A stretch of DNA of 64,000 nucleotides, taken from assembly GCF_042663225.1 (NCBI RefSeq), contig NZ_JBHTAA010000005.1, positions 372,001 through 436,000 on the forward strand. Reading direction: 5' to 3'. Shown here one piece after another: positions 56,231 to 64,000 of the stretch (position 1 is the stretch's first letter; the number at the start of each line of letters is the position of its first letter). The notes under the pieces were generated by a model, which did no database searches, was not told where the DNA came from, and saw nothing but the letters and a program-made list of their open reading frames with translations. Origin of the DNA: Haloferax namakaokahaiae. GTDB lineage: Archaea > Halobacteriota > Halobacteria > Halobacteriales > Haloferacaceae. The position numbers were made by a program, and so were the translations under genes.

Positions 56231-56836
56231 ATGAGTGCAAAATTCCCAAAACGGACAGAAGAGGCTCGAACCATCGGCGGTTTCGACGTGCTGGTCAACA
56301 CGGACCCCGGTGAAATATTCATCGACCTGCCGGCGTCGAATCCGCGCTATATTCGCGTCCGAGAAGGTGACCGAATCCAGGAGGGCGACGTGAGCTCACG
56401 ACGCTCGGCCGAGTTATCCGGCCCGTTGCTCACTCACTGGGTGGTCGATTCCATCACCATCGACACCGTCACCGGAACCGACACGAAGACTGGAGAAACG
56501 AGGGAGTGGGAGCGCGATAAACTCGTTCAGCGCCTCACCGTCGGTGAGTTCAGTGCCGAGTTGACGACGTTCGACAGGGTGAGCGTGACCGAAATCGAAG
56601 GCCTTCCCGGAAGTGCCTCGGAAGAATCGAAGTGGCGAAATCCGTACGTGATAATCGTCGTGTACGGAAACAACGGCAAGAAGTTCACCGAGGTGCACGC
56701 CGCAACCGTCCCCGGTGATTGGGACTCGCTGGAAGTCGTCCAACGGGACTCGAACGTCCAGCACTTCAGTGACGACCTTCGAGAGCGTTTCGAGGGCGCG
56801 ATTCAACGGGCGCTTCAGTTAGAGATGCATTTCTGA
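56231..56836 (+). CDS. hypothetical protein
   Basis: A 201-residue soluble protein. It has an acidic, mixed alpha/beta pattern with FDVLVNTDPGEIFIDLPASN and IIVVYGNNGKKFTEVHAATV, and a C-terminal helix (DDLRERFEGAIQRALQLEMHF). Frame starts at a GTG at 56222; the ATG nine bases later is preferred. It lies downstream of a 280-base non-coding stretch with no clear signal. No family or function recognised. Confidence 0.65.
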   Translation: MSAKFPKRTEEARTIGGFDVLVNTDPGEIFIDLPASNPRYIRVREGDRIQEGDVSSRRSAELSGPLLTHWVVDSITIDTVTGTDTKTGETREWERDKLVQRLTVGEFSAELTTFDRVSVTEIEGLPGSASEESKWRNPYVIIVVYGNNGKKFTEVHAATVPGDWDSLEVVQRDSNVQHFSDDLRERFEGAIQRALQLEMHF

Positions 56837-57108
56837 CCGACGCCCTTTCGGCGTTTCTCTCGAACCGGGCCGACTCGTTCAGTCGTCCACGCGCCGTCTC
56901 GCTCGGGGGCGAGTACGCTTCGTGCGTCGCTCTCGTCTGCCACTCTGAGCGTCTACATACTCGACGATGGCATACTATCAAAAATAACAATTTCCAGTCA
57001 ATTTTATGCGACTCCCGAGCGTATCGATACTGATTCACTGGGGCTTGGTCTCGATTCGATACCTGATTGAATCCCCCAGCTACGCCCCGGAATCACGGAG
57101 ACAGGACA

Positions 57109-57531
57109 ATGGCAATTGCATCTGACAGCGGACCGGATAGAGGGACGGTCGAGGCAACGCGAGAAGACATTCAAGACTCACTCGGTCTCGTGCCGGGATT
57201 CTGGGAACTGAACGACGAAGACCTCGTCAACGAGTGGCCGAACTTCAAACGCTACGCGCTCGAAGAGACCGAAATCCCAGCGAAGTACAAAGAACTCATC
57301 GGCCTTGCGATCGCGGCGAACATCAAGTGCCCCTACTGCCAGCACTTCCACAAAGAGGCAGCCAAAATGCACGGCGCGACCGAAGCGGAACTCAACGAGA
57401 TTGCGTTCCTTGCGAGTTGGACTGCCCGCTACAGTTCGCTCATTCACGCGATGGACTACGACATCGAGACGTTCAAAGTCGAGTTCGGGAAGATCGGAGA
57501 ACACCTGCAAGACCAGATGGCCGACGACTGA
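57109..57531 (+). CDS. AhpD/carboxymuconolactone decarboxylase-like protein
   Basis: A 140-residue all-helical protein of the CMD family with the AhpD-type peroxidatic motif: E62 (KELIGLAIAAN), C74, C77 (KCPYCQHFH) and H81. It is likely a disulfide reductase/peroxidase acting on alkyl hydroperoxides or on an unknown substrate. The proximity of OsmC, another peroxide enzyme, suggests an oxidative-stress cluster. ATG at 57109 was chosen. Confidence 0.88.
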   Translation: MAIASDSGPDRGTVEATREDIQDSLGLVPGFWELNDEDLVNEWPNFKRYALEETEIPAKYKELIGLAIAANIKCPYCQHFHKEAAKMHGATEAELNEIAFLASWTARYSSLIHAMDYDIETFKVEFGKIGEHLQDQMADD

Positions 57532-57753
57532 GGTTCGAAGACGACCACCGGCGAACCTCTTTTCGATGACGAATTCAGCTTTCACCACGCGGGCTCGTCG
57601 GCGAGCCGAAGTCCCTCGACCAATCCACGCCTGACCGAGTGCGCCCACCTCTTCGGTACCACCGTCGAATCTCGTGAGTCCCGGTTCTGCTCTCTTTCGA
57701 ACGCAGCCGGATTTACATACCCGTTCAAGCATTCGGGCCGCGTATCAATACTC

Positions 57754-58422
57754 ATGAATTCCACGCATCGATTCACGTTTGCGGCAGTGTTGGTCGTTCT
57801 CGCTGGCGCGTTGAGCGCGCTCGCCGCACCGATGCTCCCCGCCCAAATCGTCTCACACTGGAACGCCGCGGGCGAACCGGACGGAACGATGTCGAAAGCC
57901 TTCGGACTCGCACTCCTGCCGGTCCTCAGCGGTGCGTTGTTGATATTGTTCGCGGCCATCCCCCGCATCGACCCCTACCGAGAGAACATCAGCGACTTCC
58001 GCCCGTACTACGATTGGTTCGTCGTCATCATCACGGCGTTCTTGCTCGTCATCCACGCCGGAACTATCGCGTACAACCTCGGCTACGTGTTCGACTTCAC
58101 CGCCCTCGTCGTCGCCGCCGTCGCCGTGCTGTTCTACTACGCCGGCGTCCTACTCACGCACGCCGAGCGCAACTGGTTCGTCGGCGTTCGTACCCCGTGG
58201 ACGCTCAGCAGCGAAGAAGTCTGGACGCGAACCCACGCACTCGCCGGGCGACTGTTCAAACTCACCGCACTCGTCTCGTTGATTGGGCTGCTCTTCGGCG
58301 AGTACGCGATATACTTCCTCCTCGTGCCCGCCCTCGGGACTGCCGTCGTGACGGTGGCGTATTCGTACTATCTCTACGAGCGCATCGACCACGGAACGGA
58401 TTCGGCAGACACCGGCGCGTGA
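57754..58422 (+). CDS. SdpI-like/DUF1648 membrane protein
   Basis: A 222-residue membrane protein. An N-terminal DUF1648-like part has PAQIVSHWNAAGEPDGTMSK (H35, W36) and a C-terminal SdpI-type half has NWFVGVRTPWTLSSEEVW. About six membrane segments are visible. In Bacillus, SdpI gives immunity to the killing peptide SdpC and senses it; in archaea the role is unknown. No peptide-toxin gene is seen beside it. Confidence 0.84.
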   Translation: MNSTHRFTFAAVLVVLAGALSALAAPMLPAQIVSHWNAAGEPDGTMSKAFGLALLPVLSGALLILFAAIPRIDPYRENISDFRPYYDWFVVIITAFLLVIHAGTIAYNLGYVFDFTALVVAAVAVLFYYAGVLLTHAERNWFVGVRTPWTLSSEEVWTRTHALAGRLFKLTALVSLIGLLFGEYAIYFLLVPALGTAVVTVAYSYYLYERIDHGTDSADTGA

Positions 58423-58497
58423 GGAGGGTGCAAACTTTTCACCACACCCGACCCTCACAGCAGTGGGTGACCCGTATTAACGACCACACTCGGCATC

Positions 58498-59097
58498 TTG
58501 TTCGACGGACTCGTTCTCGGATTTTCGATTGCGGCCCCCGTGGGTCCAATCGGCGTCCTCTGCGTCCAGCGAACGCTCGCTAACGGTCGGCTCTCCGGGT
58601 TCGTCAGCGGATTGGGTGCAGCCTCCGCAGACGCCGTCTACGGCGCGCTCGTCGCGTTCGGAATCACGGCGCTCTCGTCGGCGTTGCTCGATTCGCAGAC
58701 GGCCATCCGCATCGGCGGTGGTCTCTTGCTCCTGTACCTCGGCGTACAGGCGTTCCGCGCCGAACCGGCCGACCGCGACGACGCACCAGTCGATGCCCAA
58801 TCGCTCGCCGCAGACTACGCCTCGACGTTCCTCCTGACGATTACGAATCCCGTGACGATTCTGGCGTTCGTGAGCATCTTCGCCGGACTCGGCGTCGGTC
58901 TCTCGGGCGACGTTGGTGACGCCGCCGTCCTCGTCGGTGGCGTCTTCCTCGGGTCTGCGCTCTGGTGGTTCGTCCTGAGCACGGGCGTCAGCCTGTTTCG
59001 AACGAGGTTCACGACCGAGGCGATGCGACTCATCAACCGATTCGCCGGTCTCGTTATCGTCGGATTCGGCGTGGTCGTCCTCTGGAGCGTGCGTTAG
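58498..59097 (+). CDS. LysE family amino-acid exporter
   Basis: A 199-residue six-helix LysE/RhtB exporter: GFSIAAPVGPIGVLCVQRTL at the N-terminus, GGGLLLLYLGVQAFR in the middle and TITNPVTILAFVSIFAGLG. It exports amino acids or related solutes. The only plausible start is TTG at 58498; the frame is closed by TGA ten codons upstream and no ATG or GTG is available. Confidence 0.86.
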   Translation: MFDGLVLGFSIAAPVGPIGVLCVQRTLANGRLSGFVSGLGAASADAVYGALVAFGITALSSALLDSQTAIRIGGGLLLLYLGVQAFRAEPADRDDAPVDAQSLAADYASTFLLTITNPVTILAFVSIFAGLGVGLSGDVGDAAVLVGGVFLGSALWWFVLSTGVSLFRTRFTTEAMRLINRFAGLVIVGFGVVVLWSVR

Positions 59098-59215
59098 CCC
59101 GCGTGCATCCATAGGCCTGTGTTGGTCGTCACCGCTGAGAGCCACGGTCTCCCGCGTCAATTTATTGCCACACCGTGCGTTGAATCGAGAGACGGTGCAC
59201 ACTCGCGCCGACCCT

Positions 59216-60508
59216 ATGAGCACAGAACACGTTGAGACGGCCGATGTCGTCGTCGTTGGTGGCGGTCCCGGTGGCGCAGTCCTGAGTTACCTCCTCGCTC
59301 GAAGCGGGGTCGAAGTCGCGCTCGTCGAACGCGCGGCCACCTTCGACCGCGAATTCCGTGGGTTCGGCTACACACCCGGTGCGGTCGAACTGTTCGCACA
59401 GATGGACCTGTTGCCGAAGATTCTCCGCATCGACCACGACACGATTCGCCACGGCGAGTTCACGCTCTACGGACGACCCGTCTCCGTCCTCGACTTCTCG
59501 GTGCTCGACACCGACTACCAGTACGCCCTGCTCATGGAGCAACCGCCGCTCTTGGAACTCCTCGTGGACGAAGCGAGGGCCTACGACGGCTTTTCGTTCT
59601 TCCCCGCGACGACTGTCACCGACCTCGTCACCGAGGAAGCGGGCGTCGTCGGCGTCCGCGCCCACGACAGGGCGAACGACCGAGATATCGAGTTCCGAGG
59701 GTCGCTCGTCGTCGGCGCTGACGGCCGATTCTCGACGGTTCGCTCGAACGCCGGTATCGACCCCGGTCTCTCCGAGTCGGCGCTCGAACTCGTCTGGTTC
59801 AAACTCCCCTCCGAAGCAGTCGGCGGGGCGAGTCAGGGGCGAATCGAGCGCGACGGACTCCTGGTGTACTTCGGCGTCGGGGGCGGCGAGTTACAGGTCG
59901 GGTGGTTCATCGAGAAAGGCACGTACCCCGAACTCAGAGCGGCCGGTATCGACGCCTTCTGCGACCGACTGGCGGCTATCGACCCGAGAATCGAGCCCGC
60001 GCTCGACGCCCACTTGACGAGTTTTTCGCAGTGTTCGCTGCTCGATATCTCGCCCGGCATCGCCGACGAGTGGACTCGTGACGGTCTCCTCCTCATCGGC
60101 GACGCCGCCCACGTCGCCTCGCCAATCGGCGCGCAGGGGAACGCCCTCGCCATTCAGGACGCCGCCGTCGCTCACGAGACGATAACTGACGCGCTCGAAC
60201 GCGAGGGGGCCACTGGCGATGGGGGCGACGAGCGAGACGGTAGCGCACTTTCGGCCGCTTCTCTCGCGTCTTACGAGTCCCGGCGACGGCCCGCTATCGA
60301 GGAGATAATCGGTCTCCAACGACGCTCCGAGCGGTCGCTCTCGCTATTCGTGAAACACGGCGACAAACTGCCAGCGTCGCTCATCACGTTCTTCACCGTC
60401 GTCGCGGCGGCGGCGATTCCGCGGTCCAGACTGCTTCAAAAGGCTATCGAGCGATTCGCCTTCGGCCCGGAACGCGTGACGGTCGAAACGAGTCGGTTCG
60501 TGGACTGA
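59216..60508 (+). CDS. FAD-dependent monooxygenase (PHBH-like)
   Basis: A 430-residue flavoprotein. The dinucleotide-binding motif is VVVGGGPGGAVLSYLLARSG (about 11-30), the DG motif VVGADGRFSTVR sits in the middle, and the GD motif is LLIGDAAHVASPIGAQGNAL. The family includes p-hydroxybenzoate hydroxylase, UbiH-like and geranylgeranyl reductase-like enzymes. Substrate cannot be given. Convergent with hisH. ATG at 59216 was preferred over an upstream in-frame ATG at 59165. Confidence 0.87.
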   Translation: MSTEHVETADVVVVGGGPGGAVLSYLLARSGVEVALVERAATFDREFRGFGYTPGAVELFAQMDLLPKILRIDHDTIRHGEFTLYGRPVSVLDFSVLDTDYQYALLMEQPPLLELLVDEARAYDGFSFFPATTVTDLVTEEAGVVGVRAHDRANDRDIEFRGSLVVGADGRFSTVRSNAGIDPGLSESALELVWFKLPSEAVGGASQGRIERDGLLVYFGVGGGELQVGWFIEKGTYPELRAAGIDAFCDRLAAIDPRIEPALDAHLTSFSQCSLLDISPGIADEWTRDGLLLIGDAAHVASPIGAQGNALAIQDAAVAHETITDALEREGATGDGGDERDGSALSAASLASYESRRRPAIEEIIGLQRRSERSLSLFVKHGDKLPASLITFFTVVAAAAIPRSRLLQKAIERFAFGPERVTVETSRFVD

Positions 60509-60521
60509 AAACGGAGGCCGC

Positions 60522-61163
60522 TCAGTTCGTCGCCTGCGGCGTGTCGTACGCCTCCGCGTAGCGGACGAAGTTTTCGAGGACGCGAAGCCCCGTCTCGTCG
60601 CTCTTCTCGGGGTGGAACTGCGTCCCCATGACGTTGCCGTCCTCGTTGGCGGCCATGGCGGCGAACTCGAACCCGTAGTCACACGAGGCGATGGTGTGTT
60701 CCGCGCGAGCAGAGCCATAGGAGTGGACGAAGTACGCGAAGTCGTCGTCCTCGATGCCGTCGGCGAGTCGGTGGTCTGACTCGATTGAGAGTTCGTTCCA
60801 GCCCATGTGCGGCACTTTCACCTCGTCGTTCGGGAGGCGTTCGACGCGACCCGAAATCAGGTCGAGTCCGTCTATCGTCTCGCCGTCGGGTGCGCCTTCC
60901 GTACTCTCGGTGAAGAGGAGTTGCAGACCGACGCAGATGCCGAGAATCGGCGTGTCCTCGGCGGCGTCGACGAGCACGTCGTGGAACGGTTCGGAGTTGC
61001 GAATGCACTCTTCGAACGCGCCGACGCCGGGGAGGACGAGGGCGTCCGCCGCCGCGAGTTCCTCGGGGTCGTCGGAAACTTCCACCGTCGCTCCGGCGCG
61101 TTCGAGGCCGCGCTGGAGACTCCGAAGGTTGCCGACGCCGTAGTCGATGATAGTAACCTTCAC
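60522..61163 (-). CDS. hisH: imidazole glycerol phosphate synthase subunit HisH
   Basis: A 213-residue class I glutamine amidotransferase. Catalytic C77 is in GICVGLQ, and H and E lie in GTQFHPEKS near residue 188. HMGWNEL and VPHMG are HisH-specific. It supplies ammonia to HisF in histidine synthesis. It stands apart from other his genes here, as is usual in haloarchaea. Confidence 0.95.
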   Translation of the reverse strand: MKVTIIDYGVGNLRSLQRGLERAGATVEVSDDPEELAAADALVLPGVGAFEECIRNSEPFHDVLVDAAEDTPILGICVGLQLLFTESTEGAPDGETIDGLDLISGRVERLPNDEVKVPHMGWNELSIESDHRLADGIEDDDFAYFVHSYGSARAEHTIASCDYGFEFAAMAANEDGNVMGTQFHPEKSDETGLRVLENFVRYAEAYDTPQATN

Positions 61164-61319
61164 AGCGTTCGTTTGCCGCCGCGAACTATAGCAATTCGCA
61201 TCGGGAGAATAGTGGCCAGTTCTGGTTGACCAGTGCGTACTGTGACGAGTATAGTCGCGGGAAGCGGTCGTGAGGTCCCCGGAGAGAGAACTTTGGTTTC
61301 GGCGGTTGCACTGCCACTA

Positions 61320-62669
61320 ATGGGAACATCCGGTCCGGAGACGACCACCCGAAGCGTCTCCAGAGACAAAGGCTCGGCATCGCGCCCGCGACTCGCCGAA
61401 GTCGCGCGGTTCTTTCTCAAACTCGGGCTTATCGGATTCGGCGGCCCCCTCGTCCACATCGCGCTCATGGAAGACGAACTGGTCGGCGAGGAGGGGGCCG
61501 GATGGACGGACGAAGCGACGTTCATGGACGGTCTTGCGATATGCAACATGCTTCCCGGTCCCGCTTCGACACAGCTCGGGATATTCATGGGCTGGGTGAG
61601 GGCCGGAACGCTCGGCGCGCTCGTCGCGGGCGTCACGTTCATGGCCCCGACGTTTCTAATCGTCGTCGCGCTCTCGTTCGTCTACTTTCGATACGGAGAA
61701 CTGCCGTCGGTGACTGCGTTCTTCTACGGCGTCAATCCCGTCGTCATCGGACTCATCGCGGGGGCAGCATACTCGATGGGGCGAAAGGCACTCGCCCGAG
61801 GGGACGCTCACACCACCTTCTCGGTCGGCGGCGACGAGTGGCGCGTCGATTACCGCCTCGTCGCACTCCTCGTCGGCGCGCTCGTCGCAACGGTTCTCAT
61901 CAACCCGAATCCCGTCGTCGAGTTCGCTGTCGCTGGCGCAATCGCCGTCGCACTCTACCAGTGGGAGTGGCTTCGAACCAACAGTCGGCGCGTCTCGCTC
62001 GCGGGTGGTCTCGTCGCCGTGCTCACTGTACTGTATCTCGCCCGAGACTGGCTCGCCTCACGTGCCGCGGGACTTTCCATGCTCTCTCCGATTGTCGGCA
62101 TCGCCGGCCTTCTCTGGGCAAACTCGTGGGTGAAACTCTTCGCGTTCATGCTCTATACGGGGTCGTTCATCTTCGGCGGCGGACTGGTGCTCATCCCGTT
62201 CATCGAGAAGTACGTCGTCAGCGAGTTCGGGTGGCTGACCGCACAGCAGTTCGTCGATGGCATCGCCATCGGACAGTTGACGCCCGGTCCCGTCGTCATG
62301 TCCACCGCCTTCGTCGGTTACAAACTCATGCTCGACCTCTACGGGTCGGTTGCGTGGGCAGTCATCGGTGCATTCGTGGCGATGGTCGGTGCCTTTGCCC
62401 CGTCGTTCTTCTTCATCACCGTGATGTTCCCCTACGTCGCCCGCGTCCGCGACAACGCCGTCGTTGGCGTCGCACTCACTGGCATCAACGCCGCCGTCGT
62501 CGGTGCCATCGTCGGCGCGACGATAACGCTCGGACTCGATGCCATCGTCGATGGGTTCACCGCGCTCCTCGCGCTCGTCTCGTTCGTCCTCTTCGCCCGC
62601 GGCGTCGATGCGGCGTATCTGATTCTCGGCGGCGGCGTCGTCGGCGCGGTCGTGTTTTTCCTCTTCTAA
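61320..62669 (+). CDS. chrA: chromate transporter ChrA-like (CHR family)
   Basis: A 449-residue protein with two CHR domains in tandem: FLKLGLIGFGGPLVHIALME with NMLPGPASTQLGIFMG in the first half and FIFGGGLVLIPFIEKYVV with GQLTPGPVVMSTAFVGYK in the second. About 10-12 membrane helices. CHR family proteins exchange chromate for sulfate or export chromate. The ATG is preceded by CACTA and fits the family; the extended frame upstream is not. Confidence 0.9.
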   Translation: MGTSGPETTTRSVSRDKGSASRPRLAEVARFFLKLGLIGFGGPLVHIALMEDELVGEEGAGWTDEATFMDGLAICNMLPGPASTQLGIFMGWVRAGTLGALVAGVTFMAPTFLIVVALSFVYFRYGELPSVTAFFYGVNPVVIGLIAGAAYSMGRKALARGDAHTTFSVGGDEWRVDYRLVALLVGALVATVLINPNPVVEFAVAGAIAVALYQWEWLRTNSRRVSLAGGLVAVLTVLYLARDWLASRAAGLSMLSPIVGIAGLLWANSWVKLFAFMLYTGSFIFGGGLVLIPFIEKYVVSEFGWLTAQQFVDGIAIGQLTPGPVVMSTAFVGYKLMLDLYGSVAWAVIGAFVAMVGAFAPSFFFITVMFPYVARVRDNAVVGVALTGINAAVVGAIVGATITLGLDAIVDGFTALLALVSFVLFARGVDAAYLILGGGVVGAVVFFLF

Positions 62670-62722
62670 CCCCGTGCTCGTTCTCATCTAACTGACGGCA
62701 ACTGGCAGAAACTGCCAGTTGG

Positions 62723-63529
62723 CTACCGATTCGCCTCGAACCACGATTCGGCGAAATCGACGAGGGAAGGCTGGTCGATGAGCGTACACTCCGCCGCGCC
62801 GACCGTGCCTTTCGTCGCCCCAATCTCGGCTTCGAACGCCTCGCCGACTGCTTCGAAATCCTCTGTGCTGGTCGTGGCGTCGGTGTATTCGACCGAGACG
62901 CGCTCGCCGTCGCGGACGAGCGGAAACGCGTACGTCTCCTCTTCGAGGTCGATGTCCGCGCGCATCTCGGCGAGGTGGAGCGACGTGTTGCGGTCGTAGC
63001 CGACGCCGACGAGGAGGACCTTCCCGCCTCGGTCGTAGACGCGGGCGAGCGGTGAGCCATCGCCGAGTCCGAAACTCGGACTGTGGTCTTCGGTCACTTC
63101 TTCGGCACCCGCGCCCCACGCCGCGAACGACGAGGTCGGATGGTTGCTCCGACGGACGCCGGGATAGTTGCGGAGGCACTCCGGAATCGCGCCCATCCCG
63201 CGGGTCGGCGTCACCTCGGGGCGGAACGGCGGGCGCTCTTCGCGGATGATATCGACCCAGTGGTCCGGCACCGGGGGATTCTCCCACCACGAGGGGTCGC
63301 TGTACTGGAACGAGTGCGTCGGCATGACGAGCGTCCCGTCTTCGGTCAGGACTTCTTGGAGGGCATCGACCACGGCGGGCGGACCGCCAGCGACCCACCC
63401 GAGCGAACTCAGCGAGGAGTGGACGAGGAGCGTGTCCCCCGCGCCGACGCCGAGTTCGCGGAGGTCGGAGACGAGCGTCGAAACCGTGACGGGGTCATCG
63501 ACTTCGTCGATGGCGTCAGCTTCGGGCAT
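62723..63529 (-). CDS. aminoglycoside N(3)-acetyltransferase-like protein
   Basis: A 268-residue AAC(3)/Antibiotic_NAT family protein. Signature motifs are VHSSLSSLGWVAGGPPAVVD, TLVMPTHSFQYSDPSWWENP and NHPTSSFAAWGAGAEEV. It transfers an acetyl group from acetyl-CoA to an amine. Archaeal ribosomes are largely insensitive to the drugs concerned, so a metabolic role, like that of FrbF or YokD relatives, is likelier than resistance. Full length. Confidence 0.88.
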   Translation of the reverse strand: MPEADAIDEVDDPVTVSTLVSDLRELGVGAGDTLLVHSSLSSLGWVAGGPPAVVDALQEVLTEDGTLVMPTHSFQYSDPSWWENPPVPDHWVDIIREERPPFRPEVTPTRGMGAIPECLRNYPGVRRSNHPTSSFAAWGAGAEEVTEDHSPSFGLGDGSPLARVYDRGGKVLLVGVGYDRNTSLHLAEMRADIDLEEETYAFPLVRDGERVSVEYTDATTSTEDFEAVGEAFEAEIGATKGTVGAAECTLIDQPSLVDFAESWFEANR

Positions 63530-63619
63530 ATCTCCGTCGTCTTCCGGTTTCGGTATGAGTCTTCTGTTGACGAGTCAGCGAGTCGAAACGATGATGTGAG
63601 GGCTGTGAGTCGGTCGAAT

Positions 63620-63853
63620 ATGTCCGAACTCTCGGCAGGACGCGCCCTCGCCTATGCGACAGAAGACGAGTTGATGAAACTCTACGCCGTCGTCGTCGGC
63701 GGGTGGGTCGTCACCCTCGGGTCGCAGGTGTTGTTGACGACCGGTGGGATGGGTCTCGCGCTCGGCATCGTTGGCCTGCTCGCCGGGATTCTCGGGTCGC
63801 TCGTCGGCATCGTCGCGCTCGCGTACAAGGTCATCCACGATAGCCGCCTGTAG
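63620..63853 (+). CDS. small membrane protein
   Basis: A 77-residue protein with two hydrophobic helices (about 20-36 and 42-68, rich in glycine: GGMGLALGIVGLLAGILGSLVG) and a basic C-terminus (YKVIHDSRL). ATG at 63620 is preceded by an AT-rich sequence; the longer open frame upstream is the shadow of the AAC(3)-like gene. Function unknown. Confidence 0.65.
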   Translation: MSELSAGRALAYATEDELMKLYAVVVGGWVVTLGSQVLLTTGGMGLALGIVGLLAGILGSLVGIVALAYKVIHDSRL

Positions 63854-63866
63854 AGTAAGAAAGCGA

Positions 63867-64000
63867 CTACTCCATGTACGTCTCTGCGAGCGCGTCGAGT
63901 GCTTCGTGGCGTTTGGTCGTGTGCGGTGCCGTCAGCGGCGAGACCGAGACGTAACCGTCGATGACGGCGCGACGGTCGGTGCCTTCCGGGTCGGGGATGT
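63867..64000 (-). CDS. surE: 5'/3'-nucleotidase SurE, C-terminal fragment (cut by window edge)
   Basis: The last 44 codons of a gene running off the right edge. The peptide IPDPEGTDRRAVIDGYVSVS, then PLTAPHTTKRHEALDAL, matches the SurE C-terminal end (GTDxxAxxxGYVSVTPL). SurE is a metal-dependent nucleoside monophosphate phosphatase. The stop TAG lies 13 bases after the convergent small membrane protein gene. Confidence 0.8.
   Translation of the reverse strand, partial: IPDPEGTDRRAVIDGYVSVSPLTAPHTTKRHEALDALAETYME

Noticed and set aside
62693..62722. Direct repeat of GGCAACTGGCAG-like sequence after chrA as a mobile-element footprint
   Set aside because: It is a short inverted arrangement (CTGGCAGAAACTGCCAG) typical of a terminator hairpin; no flanking duplication or transposase is present.

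Overview
The window is GC-rich, gene-dense DNA from a halophilic archaeon (class Halobacteria). The evidence is the very acidic proteins, frequent GTG starts, TATA-like boxes about 26-28 bases upstream of start codons (leaderless transcripts), and archaeal marker genes: an RPA operon with an RPA-associated protein, Cdc48, Lhr helicase, an SBDS homologue, GHMP-type shikimate kinase, an XPD-like helicase, bacterio-opsin-activator type regulators and UPF0058. From memory, the order RPA / RPAP / phosphoesterase, Lhr, Cdc48, shikimate kinase, chorismate mutase resembles Haloferax and relatives. That placement is an inference. I see no rRNA, tRNA, CRISPR array or intact insertion sequence.

Layout. 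1-7.9 kb: a YbjQ-like/membrane pair, then a lipid/CoA block (methylmalonyl-CoA epimerase, MenE-like ligase with a long acidic tail, acyl-CoA ligase, acyl-CoA dehydrogenase), an AIM24-like protein and an SDR dehydrogenase. 8-14.2 kb: an MBL hydrolase, then a sulfane-sulfur module: DsrE-like protein and TusA on one strand; rhodanese-persulfide dioxygenase, a YeeE/YedE transporter split over two genes, a 49-residue membrane protein, TauE and a cysteine-containing HTH regulator on the other. 14.3-19.2 kb: signal transduction (free receiver, REC-GAF-HTH_10 regulator, GAF-PAS histidine kinase, UPF0058). 19.3-24.7 kb: DNA maintenance (HHH-MutS-like ATPase, XPD-like helicase) with small zinc-ribbon and membrane proteins. 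24.7-33.9 kb: MFS transporter, NAD(P)HX repair enzyme with MoaC, HflX, FUN14-like protein, SBDS, NifU domain protein, thioredoxin, riboflavin-pathway reductase and a GT4 glycosyltransferase.

34-49 kb is the conserved information-processing block: RPA-RPAP-phosphoesterase, Lhr, MaoC-like protein, a divergent HTH/unknown pair, methyltransferase, Cdc48, a tiny zinc-finger protein, DUF5796 plus a GIY-YIG-like small protein, shikimate kinase and chorismate mutase. 49-64 kb is more accessory: a VapBC toxin-antitoxin pair, an arsenic operon (LMW-PTP type arsenate reductase, ArsM, unknown polytopic membrane protein) behind a palindrome, two GNATs, a Tat-exported protein, OsmC, an AhpD-like protein, SdpI-like and LysE-like membrane proteins, an FAD monooxygenase, HisH, ChrA, an AAC(3)-type acetyltransferase and the 3' end of surE at the right edge.

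Most noteworthy are the Cst-like sulfane-sulfur module with a candidate shared CACAATA-type operator at four of its promoters, and the ars operon whose third gene may encode an uncharacterised arsenical permease. Also notable are a MenE-like enzyme lacking the usual A10 lysine, an in-frame 21-bp minisatellite in a histidine kinase, an SPYQ-repeat protein beside the RPA operon, and a tandem pair of 92-residue membrane proteins.
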